DNA of 64,000 nucleotides from Argyresthia goedartella (GCA_949825045.1 OX463824.1:30474001-30538000); one strand, 5' to 3'; shown: positions 8,607 through 17,956, counted from the first letter of the stretch. The notes: a model not told the origin generated them from the letters alone. Numbers and translations are program-made.

Positions 8607-9307
8607 TGTTAGCGTTTATTTTCACCATTGTTAAAATGTCATTCACCCTATCAATAACAGGCAATACGTCGCTTTTAATTACGAATTATTCTCCTACATT
8701 ACAACTAGAGGGAGAATATGAGTGCGCTCTGCTATACCTATCTACCTTTAATTCAATTCCGAACGTTGATAGTACAAATAACAAGTTTTATTACGGTGAA
8801 AATGATGTTATTGAAATTCCTGAAGGAACATACGAATTGCAAGATATAAACGACTACCTGAAAGGAAAATTGCAAGACATCAACTTTAATTTATCATGCA
8901 ACAATAATACATTGAAAACGTACATTATCAGCAACAAAGCTATTCATTTTGAGAAAGAAAATAGTCTAGGAAATTTGTTAGGATTTGGTAATCAACCGCT
9001 TGAAGCTAATATATTACACGAATCACAATATCCTGTTAATATGCTTTCAACAACTGTGGTGAGAATAGAATGTGATATAGTGAGTGGATCATATATAAAT
9101 GGCATATCAAGTCACATTATACATGAGTTTGCTCCTAACGTTCCACCAGGTTATAGGTTAATAGAAATACCAAAGAACGTTATTTATTTTCCCGTAAACC
9201 AAAATAACATAAGCACCATAACTGTAAGGATATTGGACATTAAGAATAATTTAATTAATTTACGTGGTGAAGAAGTTCAACTGTATTTACACCTTAAGAA
9301 AAAATGA
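8606..9307 (+). CDS. minor capsid protein (penton-like, single jelly-roll)
   Basis: The first ATG (8606) overlaps the protease stop as TGATG; a second ATG at 8636 (MSFTLSITGNTS) looks more like the family start. About 223-233 residues of alternating beta-strand pattern. The C-terminal part (EFAPNVPPGYRLIEIPKNVI and a YFPV segment) matches what I know of Polinton/adintovirus minor capsid proteins. It is predicted to form the capsid vertices with the major capsid protein encoded just downstream. The assignment rests on position and this signature, not on a structure comparison. Confidence 0.75.
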   Translation: MLAFIFTIVKMSFTLSITGNTSLLITNYSPTLQLEGEYECALLYLSTFNSIPNVDSTNNKFYYGENDVIEIPEGTYELQDINDYLKGKLQDINFNLSCNNNTLKTYIISNKAIHFEKENSLGNLLGFGNQPLEANILHESQYPVNMLSTTVVRIECDIVSGSYINGISSHIIHEFAPNVPPGYRLIEIPKNVIYFPVNQNNISTITVRILDIKNNLINLRGEEVQLYLHLKKK

Positions 9308-9447
9308 TTGATTTTAATAAAAACTTATCACGACTACCAAAAACGATTAGTCACACTTCAATCTCTCACAAGGAAAGGACTTGGAAGAAGAAGAAACTAA
9401 CTGCAAAAAATATAAAATTCCTTAAACAAATTGGACTTTTATCATGA
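9304..9447 (+). CDS. 47-residue basic ORF between capsid genes
   Basis: ATG 9304 overlaps the minor-capsid stop (AAATGA) and its TGA at 9445-9447 overlaps the major-capsid ATG (ATGA). The product is strongly basic, with a RTWKKKKLTAKNIKFLKQIG core. The overlap at both ends and the absence of any other reading of this gap support a real small gene. Small, very basic virion proteins that bind DNA or cement capsids are common in adenovirus-like systems; that role is inference. Confidence 0.65.
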   Translation: MIDFNKNLSRLPKTISHTSISHKERTWKKKKLTAKNIKFLKQIGLLS

Positions 9448-10661
9448 GTAACATTCTAGATATTTTGAGTGCGCCTGTCTATGATAATAGCATTGATGGT
9501 ATTGAGATTCATTCGTATAAACCTTATGTCACTACATTCAATCGTAATGATGAAATTCGTATACCGATTAATCAACAAGATCTGTACATACTCCCATCGG
9601 CAAGCACGTTATATTTGGAAGGTGTCGTCAATGTTTCGAAGAACGCTGCAAAGGAAACGGTTGCTAGTGTGCAGTTTACAAATAATCCGCTGTTATACTT
9701 TTTTCAAGATATTCGTTATGAATTGAATGGAGTTGAAGTAGATAAGGTTAAAAACGCTGGAATTACTACTACAATGAAGTCACTGTTGTCTATGAATGAT
9801 AGTGAGTCAAAGATGTCTAAAGCGTGGGGTTGGGATATCAATGGCACGAAAAACGTGCAATCAGGAAAATTTTCAGCGTCGATACCTCTGTGTAACATCC
9901 TAGGATTTGCAGAAGATTATAAGAAAGTTATAATCAACTGCAAACATGAACTTGTTCTTCTTCGCAGTAACACAAACCTGAATGCTCTAAAATTAAATAC
10001 CGGTGAAGTCGTAGAAGACGTAAAAATTCATAAAATTATATGGCGAGTTCCACATGTAAAAGTGAGTGACGCGGAAAGAATCAATCTTCTACGATTGTTG
10101 GAAAAGGATAGATCTATCCAAGTACCATTTAGAAATTGGGATTTGTATGAATATCCCTTGCTGCCAAGAACTACAAAGCATACATGGTCAATCAAAACAT
10201 CTTCCCAGATTGAAAAACCACGATATGTTATACTAGGGTTGCAGACCAATCGCAAAAACGACGCTCACAAAGACATGTCACAATTCGATCATTGTAATTT
10301 GCGTGATGTAAAAGTATATCTAAACTCAACCTACTTTCCGTACGACAATATGAACGTAAGTTTTACTAACGACAATATTGCTATATTATACGAGCAATAC
10401 GTTAGATTTCAGCAGTCTTATTACGGCAGAAGAACTGAGCCATTGTTGAGTGCAAAAGAGTTCAAAGAGTTGGCTCCTCTTTTTGTTATAGACTGTTCAA
10501 GACAAAGCGATAATCTGAAATCTGGACCGGTGGTTAATGTACGCCTAGAGCTCGAGAGTGAAGTAGAAATACCTGATCAAACGTCGGCGTATTGTCTTAT
10601 TCTGAATGAATGTTTAATTGAATATAAACCATTAAGTAATATTGTAAGAAAATTATCATGA
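9444..10661 (+). CDS. Polinton major capsid protein (double jelly-roll)
   Basis: 405 residues from ATG 9444. It is of the F54H12.2-like type found in invertebrate Polintons. The N-terminus (DGIEIHSYKPY, then a DEIRIPINQQDLYILPSAST stretch) and the later IIWRVPHVKVSD and FRNWDLYEYPLLP segments are the conserved parts I recognise. Regular beta-strand-rich pattern throughout, no signal peptide or membrane segment, as expected of a double jelly-roll capsomer. The length is in the lower part of the Polinton range. It lies directly after the 47-residue ORF and overlaps the next gene by ATGA, which suggests shared expression of the virion genes. Confidence 0.85.
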   Translation: MSNILDILSAPVYDNSIDGIEIHSYKPYVTTFNRNDEIRIPINQQDLYILPSASTLYLEGVVNVSKNAAKETVASVQFTNNPLLYFFQDIRYELNGVEVDKVKNAGITTTMKSLLSMNDSESKMSKAWGWDINGTKNVQSGKFSASIPLCNILGFAEDYKKVIINCKHELVLLRSNTNLNALKLNTGEVVEDVKIHKIIWRVPHVKVSDAERINLLRLLEKDRSIQVPFRNWDLYEYPLLPRTTKHTWSIKTSSQIEKPRYVILGLQTNRKNDAHKDMSQFDHCNLRDVKVYLNSTYFPYDNMNVSFTNDNIAILYEQYVRFQQSYYGRRTEPLLSAKEFKELAPLFVIDCSRQSDNLKSGPVVNVRLELESEVEIPDQTSAYCLILNECLIEYKPLSNIVRKLS

Positions 10662-11146
10662 ATACAAAAACTTTATTTGTAGACGTACAAGGTTTTAAAA
10701 ATGCTGAGAATGATTTCATTGTTAAAGAACTTGCGTTGGCTACAGCCGAATACACTCAAGTATTTCTCATCAAGCCTCCGTATCCTTATCGATATTTATC
10801 AGAAGTGGAAAAGAAACGTGTACAATGGATTGAAAACAATCTCGGGTACAGATGGGGTGAGGGACACGTTGATTTTCTGCAGTTCAAAAGTATTATCAAA
10901 CCATATCTAGAGAACAAACTTTTAATAGTTAAAGGTTTAGAAAAGGTAAAATGGTTGAAAGAATTGTGTGAGAACTGTGCAATAATAAACATAGAAGAAA
11001 AAGGATGTCCAAATTTAAAACAGTTGTTTGAGATGTTTAAATCACATCTCAATGATTTCAGTTGTATAACTCACAAATCCAATTGTGCTCTAAGAAACGT
11101 ATTATGTATTAAAAAATGGTTTAAAGATAAACAAATAACTATGTAA
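10658..11146 (+). CDS. Polinton-associated conserved protein (162 aa), function unknown
   Basis: ATG 10658 overlaps the capsid stop (ATGA). The product starts with a hydrophobic strand ending in an acidic residue (TLFVDVQGFK) followed by DFIVKELAL, has KPPYPYRYL and LIVKGLEKVKWL blocks, and ends with a Cys/His-rich CITHKSNCALRNVLC segment. I recall this pattern in proteins beside insect Polinton capsid genes. The 'D-V-Q ... E' start and 'H...CA..N' end look like a worn RNase H/DEDDh-exonuclease fold, but the usual acidic residues are not all present, so I do not call an enzyme. Last gene of the + block; AATAAA follows at about 11205. Confidence 0.7.
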   Translation: MNTKTLFVDVQGFKNAENDFIVKELALATAEYTQVFLIKPPYPYRYLSEVEKKRVQWIENNLGYRWGEGHVDFLQFKSIIKPYLENKLLIVKGLEKVKWLKELCENCAIINIEEKGCPNLKQLFEMFKSHLNDFSCITHKSNCALRNVLCIKKWFKDKQITM

Positions 11147-11328
11147 TTATTTTACTTTTGTTTTATGAGTGTATGTGTTATCGATTAGTTTAAAAAATGA
11201 TTAATAATAAATGTTTGTTTACCTAAATTATTGATTTTATTTCAGCATCCCTTTAAACTACACAAGGGTTAAAGACTTAAAGTACATAAATAAAACATCA
11301 AAATAAATTAATAGTGAATTTTATTTAT
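11147..11328. terminator. convergent 3' ends of the two Polinton gene blocks
   Basis: Between the last + strand stop (11146) and the first - strand stop (11329). AATAAA on the + strand lies near 11205; AATAAA on the - strand (read as TTTATT on +) lies near 11320. AT-rich, no gene. Confidence 0.65.
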
Positions 11329-11787
11329 TTAAATAGAATCATTGCATATTTTTTTACAAATTTTATTCACTAAATTCTCTGACAAGTCCATTATTTCATC
11401 TACTACTTCCGATTGTACGTACTGTACGCTTACAACACTATCATCTGTACAAGTCTGAGGTCCATTTAAGTCGTAAATTTCTATCTTAATCAAACGAAGA
11501 GGTCTTTTCGGGGCCTTTGTTATTACGTATGATGACAACACTGTCGGATTTAATTTATTTCTGTCCAATCTCATCTTTTTCTTCTTTTTCTTTTCTTTGG
11601 TGTCTTGACTGGGTGTAGAATCTTGCAGAACGTCGTCATAATTTTGAGGCTGAGCGTGTTGGAACCACAAGTCAGAGGGATCCATTGACTGTAAAACAAA
11701 AAACATGATGTAGTTTACTGCGAAAATAAACTTTATAATAATCATCCAAAAATAAACAGTATGTTTTACCTCGTTTAATATAGACAT
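11329..11787 (-). CDS. small Polinton protein with an 81-bp in-frame intron
   Basis: On the - strand, exon 1 (11787-11770) encodes only MSILNE before a GAG|GTAAAA donor. Exon 2 (11688-11329) follows a TTTTACAG acceptor and begins at a Ser then MDPSDLWFQHAQ. The intron is 81 nt, a multiple of three with no stop, so both spliced (125 aa) and unspliced (152 aa) readings stay open. The retained version adds a hydrophobic, membrane-like segment (FWMIIIKFIFAVNYIMFFVL). The rest has a poly-lysine run (KEKKKKKKMRL) suited to nuclear or nucleic-acid binding. Family not recognised. Confidence 0.65.
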   Translation of the reverse strand: MSILNEVKHTVYFWMIIIKFIFAVNYIMFFVLQSMDPSDLWFQHAQPQNYDDVLQDSTPSQDTKEKKKKKKMRLDRNKLNPTVLSSYVITKAPKRPLRLIKIEIYDLNGPQTCTDDSVVSVQYVQSEVVDEIMDLSENLVNKICKKICNDSI

Positions 11788-12328
11788 AATCTTGGAGTAA
11801 TGAACCGCGTCCTCTTCTTAAGCTACCTTCTTTAGAAATGGTCATTATCACGTTGTAATAAAACAAATCACCTAATCTTGCATTTCTTAATAAAATTTTG
11901 CTTACGTTAATATGCACATATTGTTATATTTTTCAAATTGAGTTCATTGAACGCAACACGTGCAATATTCACGTTGCGATTAGTCATCATAATCATTTCA
12001 ACGTTATCGCTTTCAAGCGATATGTTCCATCTTTTAGAAAACCATTCTAAAGTACCTAACCTCTACATACAAGTCCACTCCGGCTGATATCTGACATTAA
12101 GTAGGGTATGTTGTAACATTAAGCTTAAAAAGAAACACGAAACATAATCCGAGAACACATTTTTTATTTTAATATAACAATATTCACTTAAAAGCTATAG
12201 TTTAGAGTCTATGTTGATTCATATTTTATTTTTAAAACAATATTCACTAAGCACGATATTTTATTTTTAAAACAATATTCACTTACAAGCTATAGTTTAG
12301 AGACAAGTTATATTCATACATATACAGC
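11788..12328. other. spacer with tandem repeat before the polymerase 3' end
   Basis: No convincing gene. At about 12165-12305 a unit built on ATTTTATTTTTAAAACAATA and TTCACTTACAAGCTATAGTT is repeated about three times with variation, just downstream of the polymerase stop on the - strand. It supplies several polyadenylation-like motifs. Confidence 0.6.
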
Positions 12329-15300
12329 TCAAAATGCTGATTCATGACCCCATGAAAGAGTTGATATTTTATTTTTTAGAATGATGCGCTTATCATCATT
12401 ACTTGAGAGAGCTATTTTATTAAGCGACTGTGTAAAAATTTCATGTTTTAATGACCTGAATACCATATTTTTTTTCCTAACTAAATTATTATCTAATAAA
12501 ACACCTTTATAGTCCTTAAAACTCAATGTTTTCACAACAGATTTTTTGGTTCCTTTAGCTTTTTTTAATTCAGTATCTTCAGTTTTTATGGAATAAAGTT
12601 TAGACCGTAGGCCTACAAATTCGACTATAAGCTGACCTCCTAGCTCATCTTTAAATAACCCAGGCACTTTTTTATTATGCCTCCTTATACCATACATATT
12701 ATTACACGCGTAGTTGCTAGTGTCGAAGTATTGAGGGAAATGGTATTTTATGTCTTTGTAGACATCTTTCGTTGTTATGGAATACAGAAAACTGTCAGTA
12801 TCTGTGTAACACATTTTTATATTAGGGCCATAAAAAGGTTTCATAACAGAATAGTGAAAGTCGTACATATGACTCTTAGATATTTCCAAAACAGAAAAAC
12901 CAATGTAAATTGGTTTATCGAGAGTAATTTTTTCAGGATTCATCTGGACCGCTACAAAATTTTCAGTAAAAATAGTTGAGCTATGGTAATTAGGTCGAGC
13001 TATTAGTTGCTCTGCGCCTAAATGTTTTTTCGTTTTGTTATGTTTATCAGACCACTGATTTACTAATTTAACATTTAACCTTTTTTCCGTATCCTCAAGG
13101 GTTTTACCAAAAATGCTATTGTTTAATAATTTAAAAAAGTCTTGTTCAAATTGAGATTTAGCTTTTTGCCTCAATTCCGTATTTAAATCAATATATTGTT
13201 TCAAATATGGACCTTGTTTAAATTTAATAACTCTGTGTATGCTTTTTAATTTAAGTCCATGTTTCAGACACGTTTTCAAATGAATATAGTGCATAACATA
13301 ATTATATTTGTCATACAAATTCGGTATCAGTTTACTCGTTTTAGATCCAGGCGGTACAAATTTTTGTGGGCAGAAAGGTAAATCGTTATGATGATCATGT
13401 AGAGATTCAGGATATTCTAGATCGACATCAAAAATGTAACCTACATCTGAATTGTCTTGTAAACAGAGAATGTCAGAAACTTGAAACACAGGATTTTCGA
13501 TCAATTCGAAATCAGAGTGTGGTAAATAACTACACATAGCAAATCCGTACAAATTATTACAATCTATATACAATAAGTAATTATCAGGATTCGAGGGGTT
13601 GTAGTTCGAGAGGTACTTATTATTAGCACTGGCATAGCGAGTAGAACATAAACAAACACCTCCACGAATACCTTTTTGTATCATTCTGATAATTTCCAGA
13701 TCATCTATTAATTCTAATTTTACTTCTGTTTTTAACAGCATTGCATCGAAGCTTAAGCTGGGAGCCGTTATGTAAAAGGTTGGGTCTAACCTATAATTAG
13801 TTTTACACGTCTTTCTAAAACTCTCAAAAATATCCGTCAACAGCATTACATCTGATTTTAAGTATAGATCGGTATATTGACCAAGGTTTGACAAATGGAA
13901 TAAGCGCCACACACACTGTGCGTGAGCATAATCTGACTCTGAAATAACCTCATCAGTTAAACTGCTGTAGAAACACTCACGCGGAGGTAATTTATTTTCA
14001 TCATAACGTTTCCATTTATTCATGTACTCGTAAGGATAAATACCTTTACGTCTCAATAAGTCGAATTGCTGTTTATCGGGGTAGCAACGAGAGAGGTGGA
14101 TAAAATCTTCGATTACTAAATTTTCTGCAACTTTTTCTAAACTAGTACCTAAAAATGCGAATGAGTCAACAAAACGAACAGCCATATAGTCATTATTGTT
14201 AACAGGAAAGAACTTTGTAAAAGACACATAATTTTCTTTTGTTCTTGCGATAACATTTATGTTTCCGTGCATTTCACCTAGCTCTCGTATAAACAAATGA
14301 CAGTCATAGCCTGACAGGTTGTGGAAAAAAATTGGGACGAAAGATTTAGGGAGCTTAAATCGAAGGTTACAATAATCATGAGCTGCCCCGCGGTAGCGTC
14401 CAGTCAAATGACAATGATCTTTAACCTTTCCTTCAAACATTAACTTATTACAGAGGTAACAATTTTTCGACTCTAAAAAGTTTTTCAGCTCATTTTCATT
14501 AAGGGGTAACATGTCGATAGGATCGTTTAGTATTTTACTTATCGTTTCAACGTCTTCGCCTAATATTTTTAAAAACTGTTGAATACAGTCCGGACCTCGG
14601 TATGATTGATATCGATTTAAAGACGCATCGTAGGAGCAAACAATATAATATCCGAACGCTACTGGAACGTGTTTTTGAATCGACTCCGTAAAATTCGAGT
14701 TTTTCTCCGAACAGGGTTGTAACATAGACTCAAAATCTGCGTAAATGACAAATGGCATATCATGCATGCGTTCGAAATGTTTGAACTGTATCAATGTCCC
14801 TTTATCAGGCAATGACGTTTTAACACCACTGCACACATGCTCATTACGCTTTTTATCATTAGAAAAAAATAACAAGCAATCATCACAAAAAAATATTCTA
14901 CCATCATGTTTAGTTATCTGAGACCTTACAAGCCTACTCAAATCCTTAATAAGACAATAATGTGTTAGCGCACCCGATTCCAAAAACAATAAATTTATAC
15001 GATGCTTCCGCCCCTTGTGAACAGATTTGTATAAAGGTCCTACAACAACAGACTTTTCACTGAGACCATAAATATTAATACTTATGTTATCGTTATTCTT
15101 TTCAAAAATCTTTACATCCCTGAAACCTGCTGGAAACTTCATGTTTTTTGTGTTAAGCACAGTATCGAAATGAGGATATGAACTCGTTCGGTGTGAATTT
15201 TGTTGTGCAGGAAATAAAGCGGCCATTATGCACCATAGAAAACAGAAATTATCTGAGTTCTGAATATTGACACACGCTCGTTTTAATTTAATAGGTCTAG

Positions 15301-15889
15301 GAAGATCGATAAACCTTGAACCTCTTAGTAGATTATATTTGTTGATATTGACTTCCAGATACGAATTTGCTACAAAACTCCAACCACTGTCTCTCTCCTG
15401 AAATTCATCGATTTTTGCAACAATCAAATTTACAGCGTTTTTGTAAATATCTTCAAAATCATAATGTTTGTGAATCACTTTATTGGGCGTGGCGAACGAT
15501 TTAATCTCCCGTTCATCATTCTTAGGTAAGGAGAACTCAGCATACAGTTCAAAATTTACCTTAACGCTGTTAAAGGAGCCGATCCGCGCCTCTATCAGCT
15601 CACGTACGCGTGACCGCAGCGAGCGCAGATAGATGTTCGGAGGGCAAGCATTAGAGCCCGCGCCGCCCGCCGCCGCCCCCGAGTCCACGTTGCTTAGTCT
15701 GTACGTTGCGATTCGACTGCGGAAAGCACTGGATATCTTCTCAAGACCCTCACCCTTAATAACAGCATTATTATTTTTGTGTACAGTGCTGCGCAAATGA
15801 GCTGACAAACTTTTACTTTTTACAGAGACATCACAGGATGTACAATATACTAATCTATTATTAGACATCTTAATTATATGTAAGGACAA
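12329..15889 (-). CDS. protein-primed DNA polymerase B (pPolB)
   Basis: 1186 residues, the usual Polinton size. Exonuclease motifs: ExoI DFE at 385-387, ExoII HNLSGYDCHLF at 523-533, ExoIII around 672-689 (YTDLYLKSD). Polymerase motifs: A YIDCNNLYGF (774-783), B KLLNNSIFGKT (920-930), C YTDTDS (1028-1033). All catalytic acids are present. An N-terminal C2H2-like finger spans about residues 16-37 (CTSCD...HLRSTVH), and a Cys/His cluster lies at 477-508 (CYLCNK...DHCHLTGRYRG), like the endonuclease VII/HNH finger seen in many Polinton polymerases. It would copy the linear element from a terminal protein. A GC-rich, Gly/Ala-rich insert lies at about residues 70-84, unlike its AT-rich surroundings. 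Confidence 0.93.
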   Translation of the reverse strand: MSLHIIKMSNNRLVYCTSCDVSVKSKSLSAHLRSTVHKNNNAVIKGEGLEKISSAFRSRIATYRLSNVDSGAAAGGAGSNACPPNIYLRSLRSRVRELIEARIGSFNSVKVNFELYAEFSLPKNDEREIKSFATPNKVIHKHYDFEDIYKNAVNLIVAKIDEFQERDSGWSFVANSYLEVNINKYNLLRGSRFIDLPRPIKLKRACVNIQNSDNFCFLWCIMAALFPAQQNSHRTSSYPHFDTVLNTKNMKFPAGFRDVKIFEKNNDNISINIYGLSEKSVVVGPLYKSVHKGRKHRINLLFLESGALTHYCLIKDLSRLVRSQITKHDGRIFFCDDCLLFFSNDKKRNEHVCSGVKTSLPDKGTLIQFKHFERMHDMPFVIYADFESMLQPCSEKNSNFTESIQKHVPVAFGYYIVCSYDASLNRYQSYRGPDCIQQFLKILGEDVETISKILNDPIDMLPLNENELKNFLESKNCYLCNKLMFEGKVKDHCHLTGRYRGAAHDYCNLRFKLPKSFVPIFFHNLSGYDCHLFIRELGEMHGNINVIARTKENYVSFTKFFPVNNNDYMAVRFVDSFAFLGTSLEKVAENLVIEDFIHLSRCYPDKQQFDLLRRKGIYPYEYMNKWKRYDENKLPPRECFYSSLTDEVISESDYAHAQCVWRLFHLSNLGQYTDLYLKSDVMLLTDIFESFRKTCKTNYRLDPTFYITAPSLSFDAMLLKTEVKLELIDDLEIIRMIQKGIRGGVCLCSTRYASANNKYLSNYNPSNPDNYLLYIDCNNLYGFAMCSYLPHSDFELIENPVFQVSDILCLQDNSDVGYIFDVDLEYPESLHDHHNDLPFCPQKFVPPGSKTSKLIPNLYDKYNYVMHYIHLKTCLKHGLKLKSIHRVIKFKQGPYLKQYIDLNTELRQKAKSQFEQDFFKLLNNSIFGKTLEDTEKRLNVKLVNQWSDKHNKTKKHLGAEQLIARPNYHSSTIFTENFVAVQMNPEKITLDKPIYIGFSVLEISKSHMYDFHYSVMKPFYGPNIKMCYTDTDSFLYSITTKDVYKDIKYHFPQYFDTSNYACNNMYGIRRHNKKVPGLFKDELGGQLIVEFVGLRSKLYSIKTEDTELKKAKGTKKSVVKTLSFKDYKGVLLDNNLVRKKNMVFRSLKHEIFTQSLNKIALSSNDDKRIILKNKISTLSWGHESAF

Positions 15890-16154
15890 AACCTAAGAAA
15901 TGATAAATAAAACCTATCTAAAGTCTCCACAATATAAAAGGGTCGGTAGCCCAAACTAAATTTAACCTTATTACGTCAGTGACACGGACGCTGTCACCGA
16001 GCCTTTTATTTTGTGAAGACTGTACCTAAGTTACACCTAATTTTTACTACCTACCTACCTTTCGTGGGGCCTACAATAAAGGATGCCTGCCTACCTAATA
16101 AATTATAAAGTAAACATAGTAAACTTATTAAATAAATTTTATTAACCAATAAAT
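15890..16154. other. Polinton intergenic spacer
   Basis: 265 bp between the polymerase start and the stop of the next - strand gene. It has a run of short CCTACCTA-type repeats near 16050-16100. No gene seen. Confidence 0.5.
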
Positions 16155-17956
16155 CTAATCTAAGTTTTTCTTATCACCGAAGAAAAATCCCTCTTCAGTA
16201 AAAGACGTCTTGCAGAGTTTTAAGAGCTCTCGCAGGAGTCCCAGTTGTGGTGAATTGAAGTCAGCTTGATACTTCAATGCCAGCACCGCCTTCTCGTAGC
16301 GTTTGCGAGGTTCCACGTCTTTGATATCCGCCACCTGGTAGAGTTTCAGGTCCAAGTAGAGGTCACCCTCCAGTTTAATACTTCGCCGCACGACGCCGTC
16401 GGCAACCCGCTTCGAGTATGAAGACCTCAGCTCTGGTTTCTTACAGATCACCTCGTCCTCGCTTTCGGAATCCAAAGCGCGCCAACTCTCTTCAGGCTTC
16501 TTAGTAACAACGCTCTGCTGCACCTTGCGTTTGGCTGGAGGCTTCAGGTCCTTTTGCGGTTTGCGTCTGTGAAACAAAACAAAAGTTATTTACTGGACGT
16601 CTAGATACCTAAATATTGACAGAAAAATATAGAAAGAGAGATTTTAGAATCCCTGTTAAAACTAAACACATAATATGTCGTGACATAGCCTTATTTTATT
16701 CATACTTGCTGCTCGGTTCGAACTAGGATTCATGTATTAAAAGTCACAAAAAATATTCACCTTTGTACTGTATCGTCGTCAGATTCGGCGGCACGCTTCG
16801 ATGATGTCTGCTTAGCGGGAACCTTCCTTTTGTTCCTGAAAACATAAACATCACTGTAGCATATTGCAATTGTGTAGAATGTAATTATCAAAATCTATCG
16901 TTGAAAATAAAAACTTAATTACCTCACAATCTCCGATTCCTCATCCGATTCAGCTACACGCTTTGATGCCGTCGGCTTAGCGGGAACCTTCCTTTTGTTC
17001 CTGAAAACATAAACATCACTGTAGCATATTGCAATTGTGTAGAATGTAATTATCAAAATCTATCGTTGAAAATAAAAACTTAATTACCTCACAATCTCCG
17101 ATTCCTCATCCGATTCGGCTACACGCTTTGATGCCGTCGGCTTAGCGGGAACCTTCCTTTTGTTCCTGAAAACATAAACATCACTGTAGCATATTTCAAT
17201 TTTGTAAAATGTTATTTATCAAAATCTATAGTTCAAAATAATAAGTTAATTACCTCACAATCTCCGATTCCTCGTCCGATTCGACTACACGCTTTGTTGA
17301 CTTTGTAGCGGCTTTCTTTTTGTTGCTGTTAACAATAAAATATGATAGTCTATGTGAGTACCAGGGTGACGTAATATTATGAGAGCATAATAAAGATATA
17401 CGTATAGCTGGTATAATGATATTTACCATAAGAAAGCAGCCTCGTCGTCCGTTTCAAACGAGTTCCGCTTCTCATTAGTCGCAGCCTTCTTCGTGTAGTA
17501 CTCAGTGTCCGACCTAAAAATAAAAATAAGTACATATGTAGGTAAATGAGAAAATAAAACTAGAATATAGCTTACCAACACTCTTGCAGTACCTAAGATT
17601 AATTAGTTACAATGTAAAAACGTAAGACATGGAAAGACTAGTAAGATATCAAATAATTACATGGTATAGGTATATTCGATTATTATAACCCATTTGATCC
17701 GTCTACCGGCTAATACAATGTAGTACCCATTTTACGTACTACACTTGCATTCAAACAGGTTATAAAGCTTTTCGAATAAGTTATAACTACTTATTTGGTC
17801 CGTCTTCCGGCTTATACCAGGTAGTTCTCCTTTTATGAACTACCCTAGTATCCAAACAAATAGTTATAAGCTTTGTACACCATCTATGCAAAACAAAAAA
17901 CATACAATTAGTCAAGAACTATGTCTATAAAAATAACTTAAAAAACTTACTGACAT
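16155..17956 (-). CDS. multi-exon Polinton gene with tandemly duplicated basic/acidic exons
   Basis: Seven exons on the - strand by GT/AG and phase: 17956-17951 (ATG TCA), 17513-17427, 17325-17254, 17165-17088, 17000-16923, 16835-16761 and 16566-16155. The five middle exons are 87, 72, 78, 78 and 75 nt, all multiples of three and all in the same phase, so adding or skipping one keeps the frame. Three encode near-identical NKRKVPAK...SKR.A.S.. units (basic, nuclear-signal-like, then acidic) and a fourth is a diverged version. The last exon encodes 137 residues ending FFFGDKKNLD, with a KLEGDLYLDLKLYQVADIKD core that I do not recognise. The join of exons 1 and 2 is out of frame unless the acceptor is the GAG at 17501, so the start is unsure. 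Confidence 0.72.
16761..17165 (-). repeat. tandem exon-intron repeat inside the Polinton gene
   Basis: A 165-bp unit (exon plus following intron, including TGAAAACATAAACATCACTG) is repeated; the copies starting at exons 17165, 17000 and 16835 are almost identical in intron as well as exon. A fourth, diverged unit precedes them. Duplication is therefore recent relative to the element's age. Confidence 0.88.
17675..17870. repeat. hairpin cassettes R1 and R2 (inside first intron)
   Basis: R1 (about 17690-17757) and R2 (about 17803-17868) share a CCGTCTWCCGGCTWATAC flank, then a short hairpin, then CAAACA...GTTATAA-AGCTTT. The stem is GTAGTA/TACTAC in R1 and GTAGTTC/GAACTAC in R2, so the pairing is kept by a paired change. 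Reverse-complement copies lie at 19270-19340 and 19484-19672. Confidence 0.75.

Noticed and set aside
11672..11917. 81-codon - strand ORF upstream of the small spliced protein
   Set aside because: Overlaps the spliced gene in another frame and has no domain; the GT/AG intron with frame continuity explains the region better.
12677..12979. 100-codon + strand ORF within the polymerase gene
   Set aside because: Antisense shadow of the conserved polymerase coding region.
15920..15945. TATA box (AATATAAAAGG) as polymerase promoter
   Set aside because: It reads TATAAAA on the + strand while the adjacent genes are on the - strand, so orientation does not fit.
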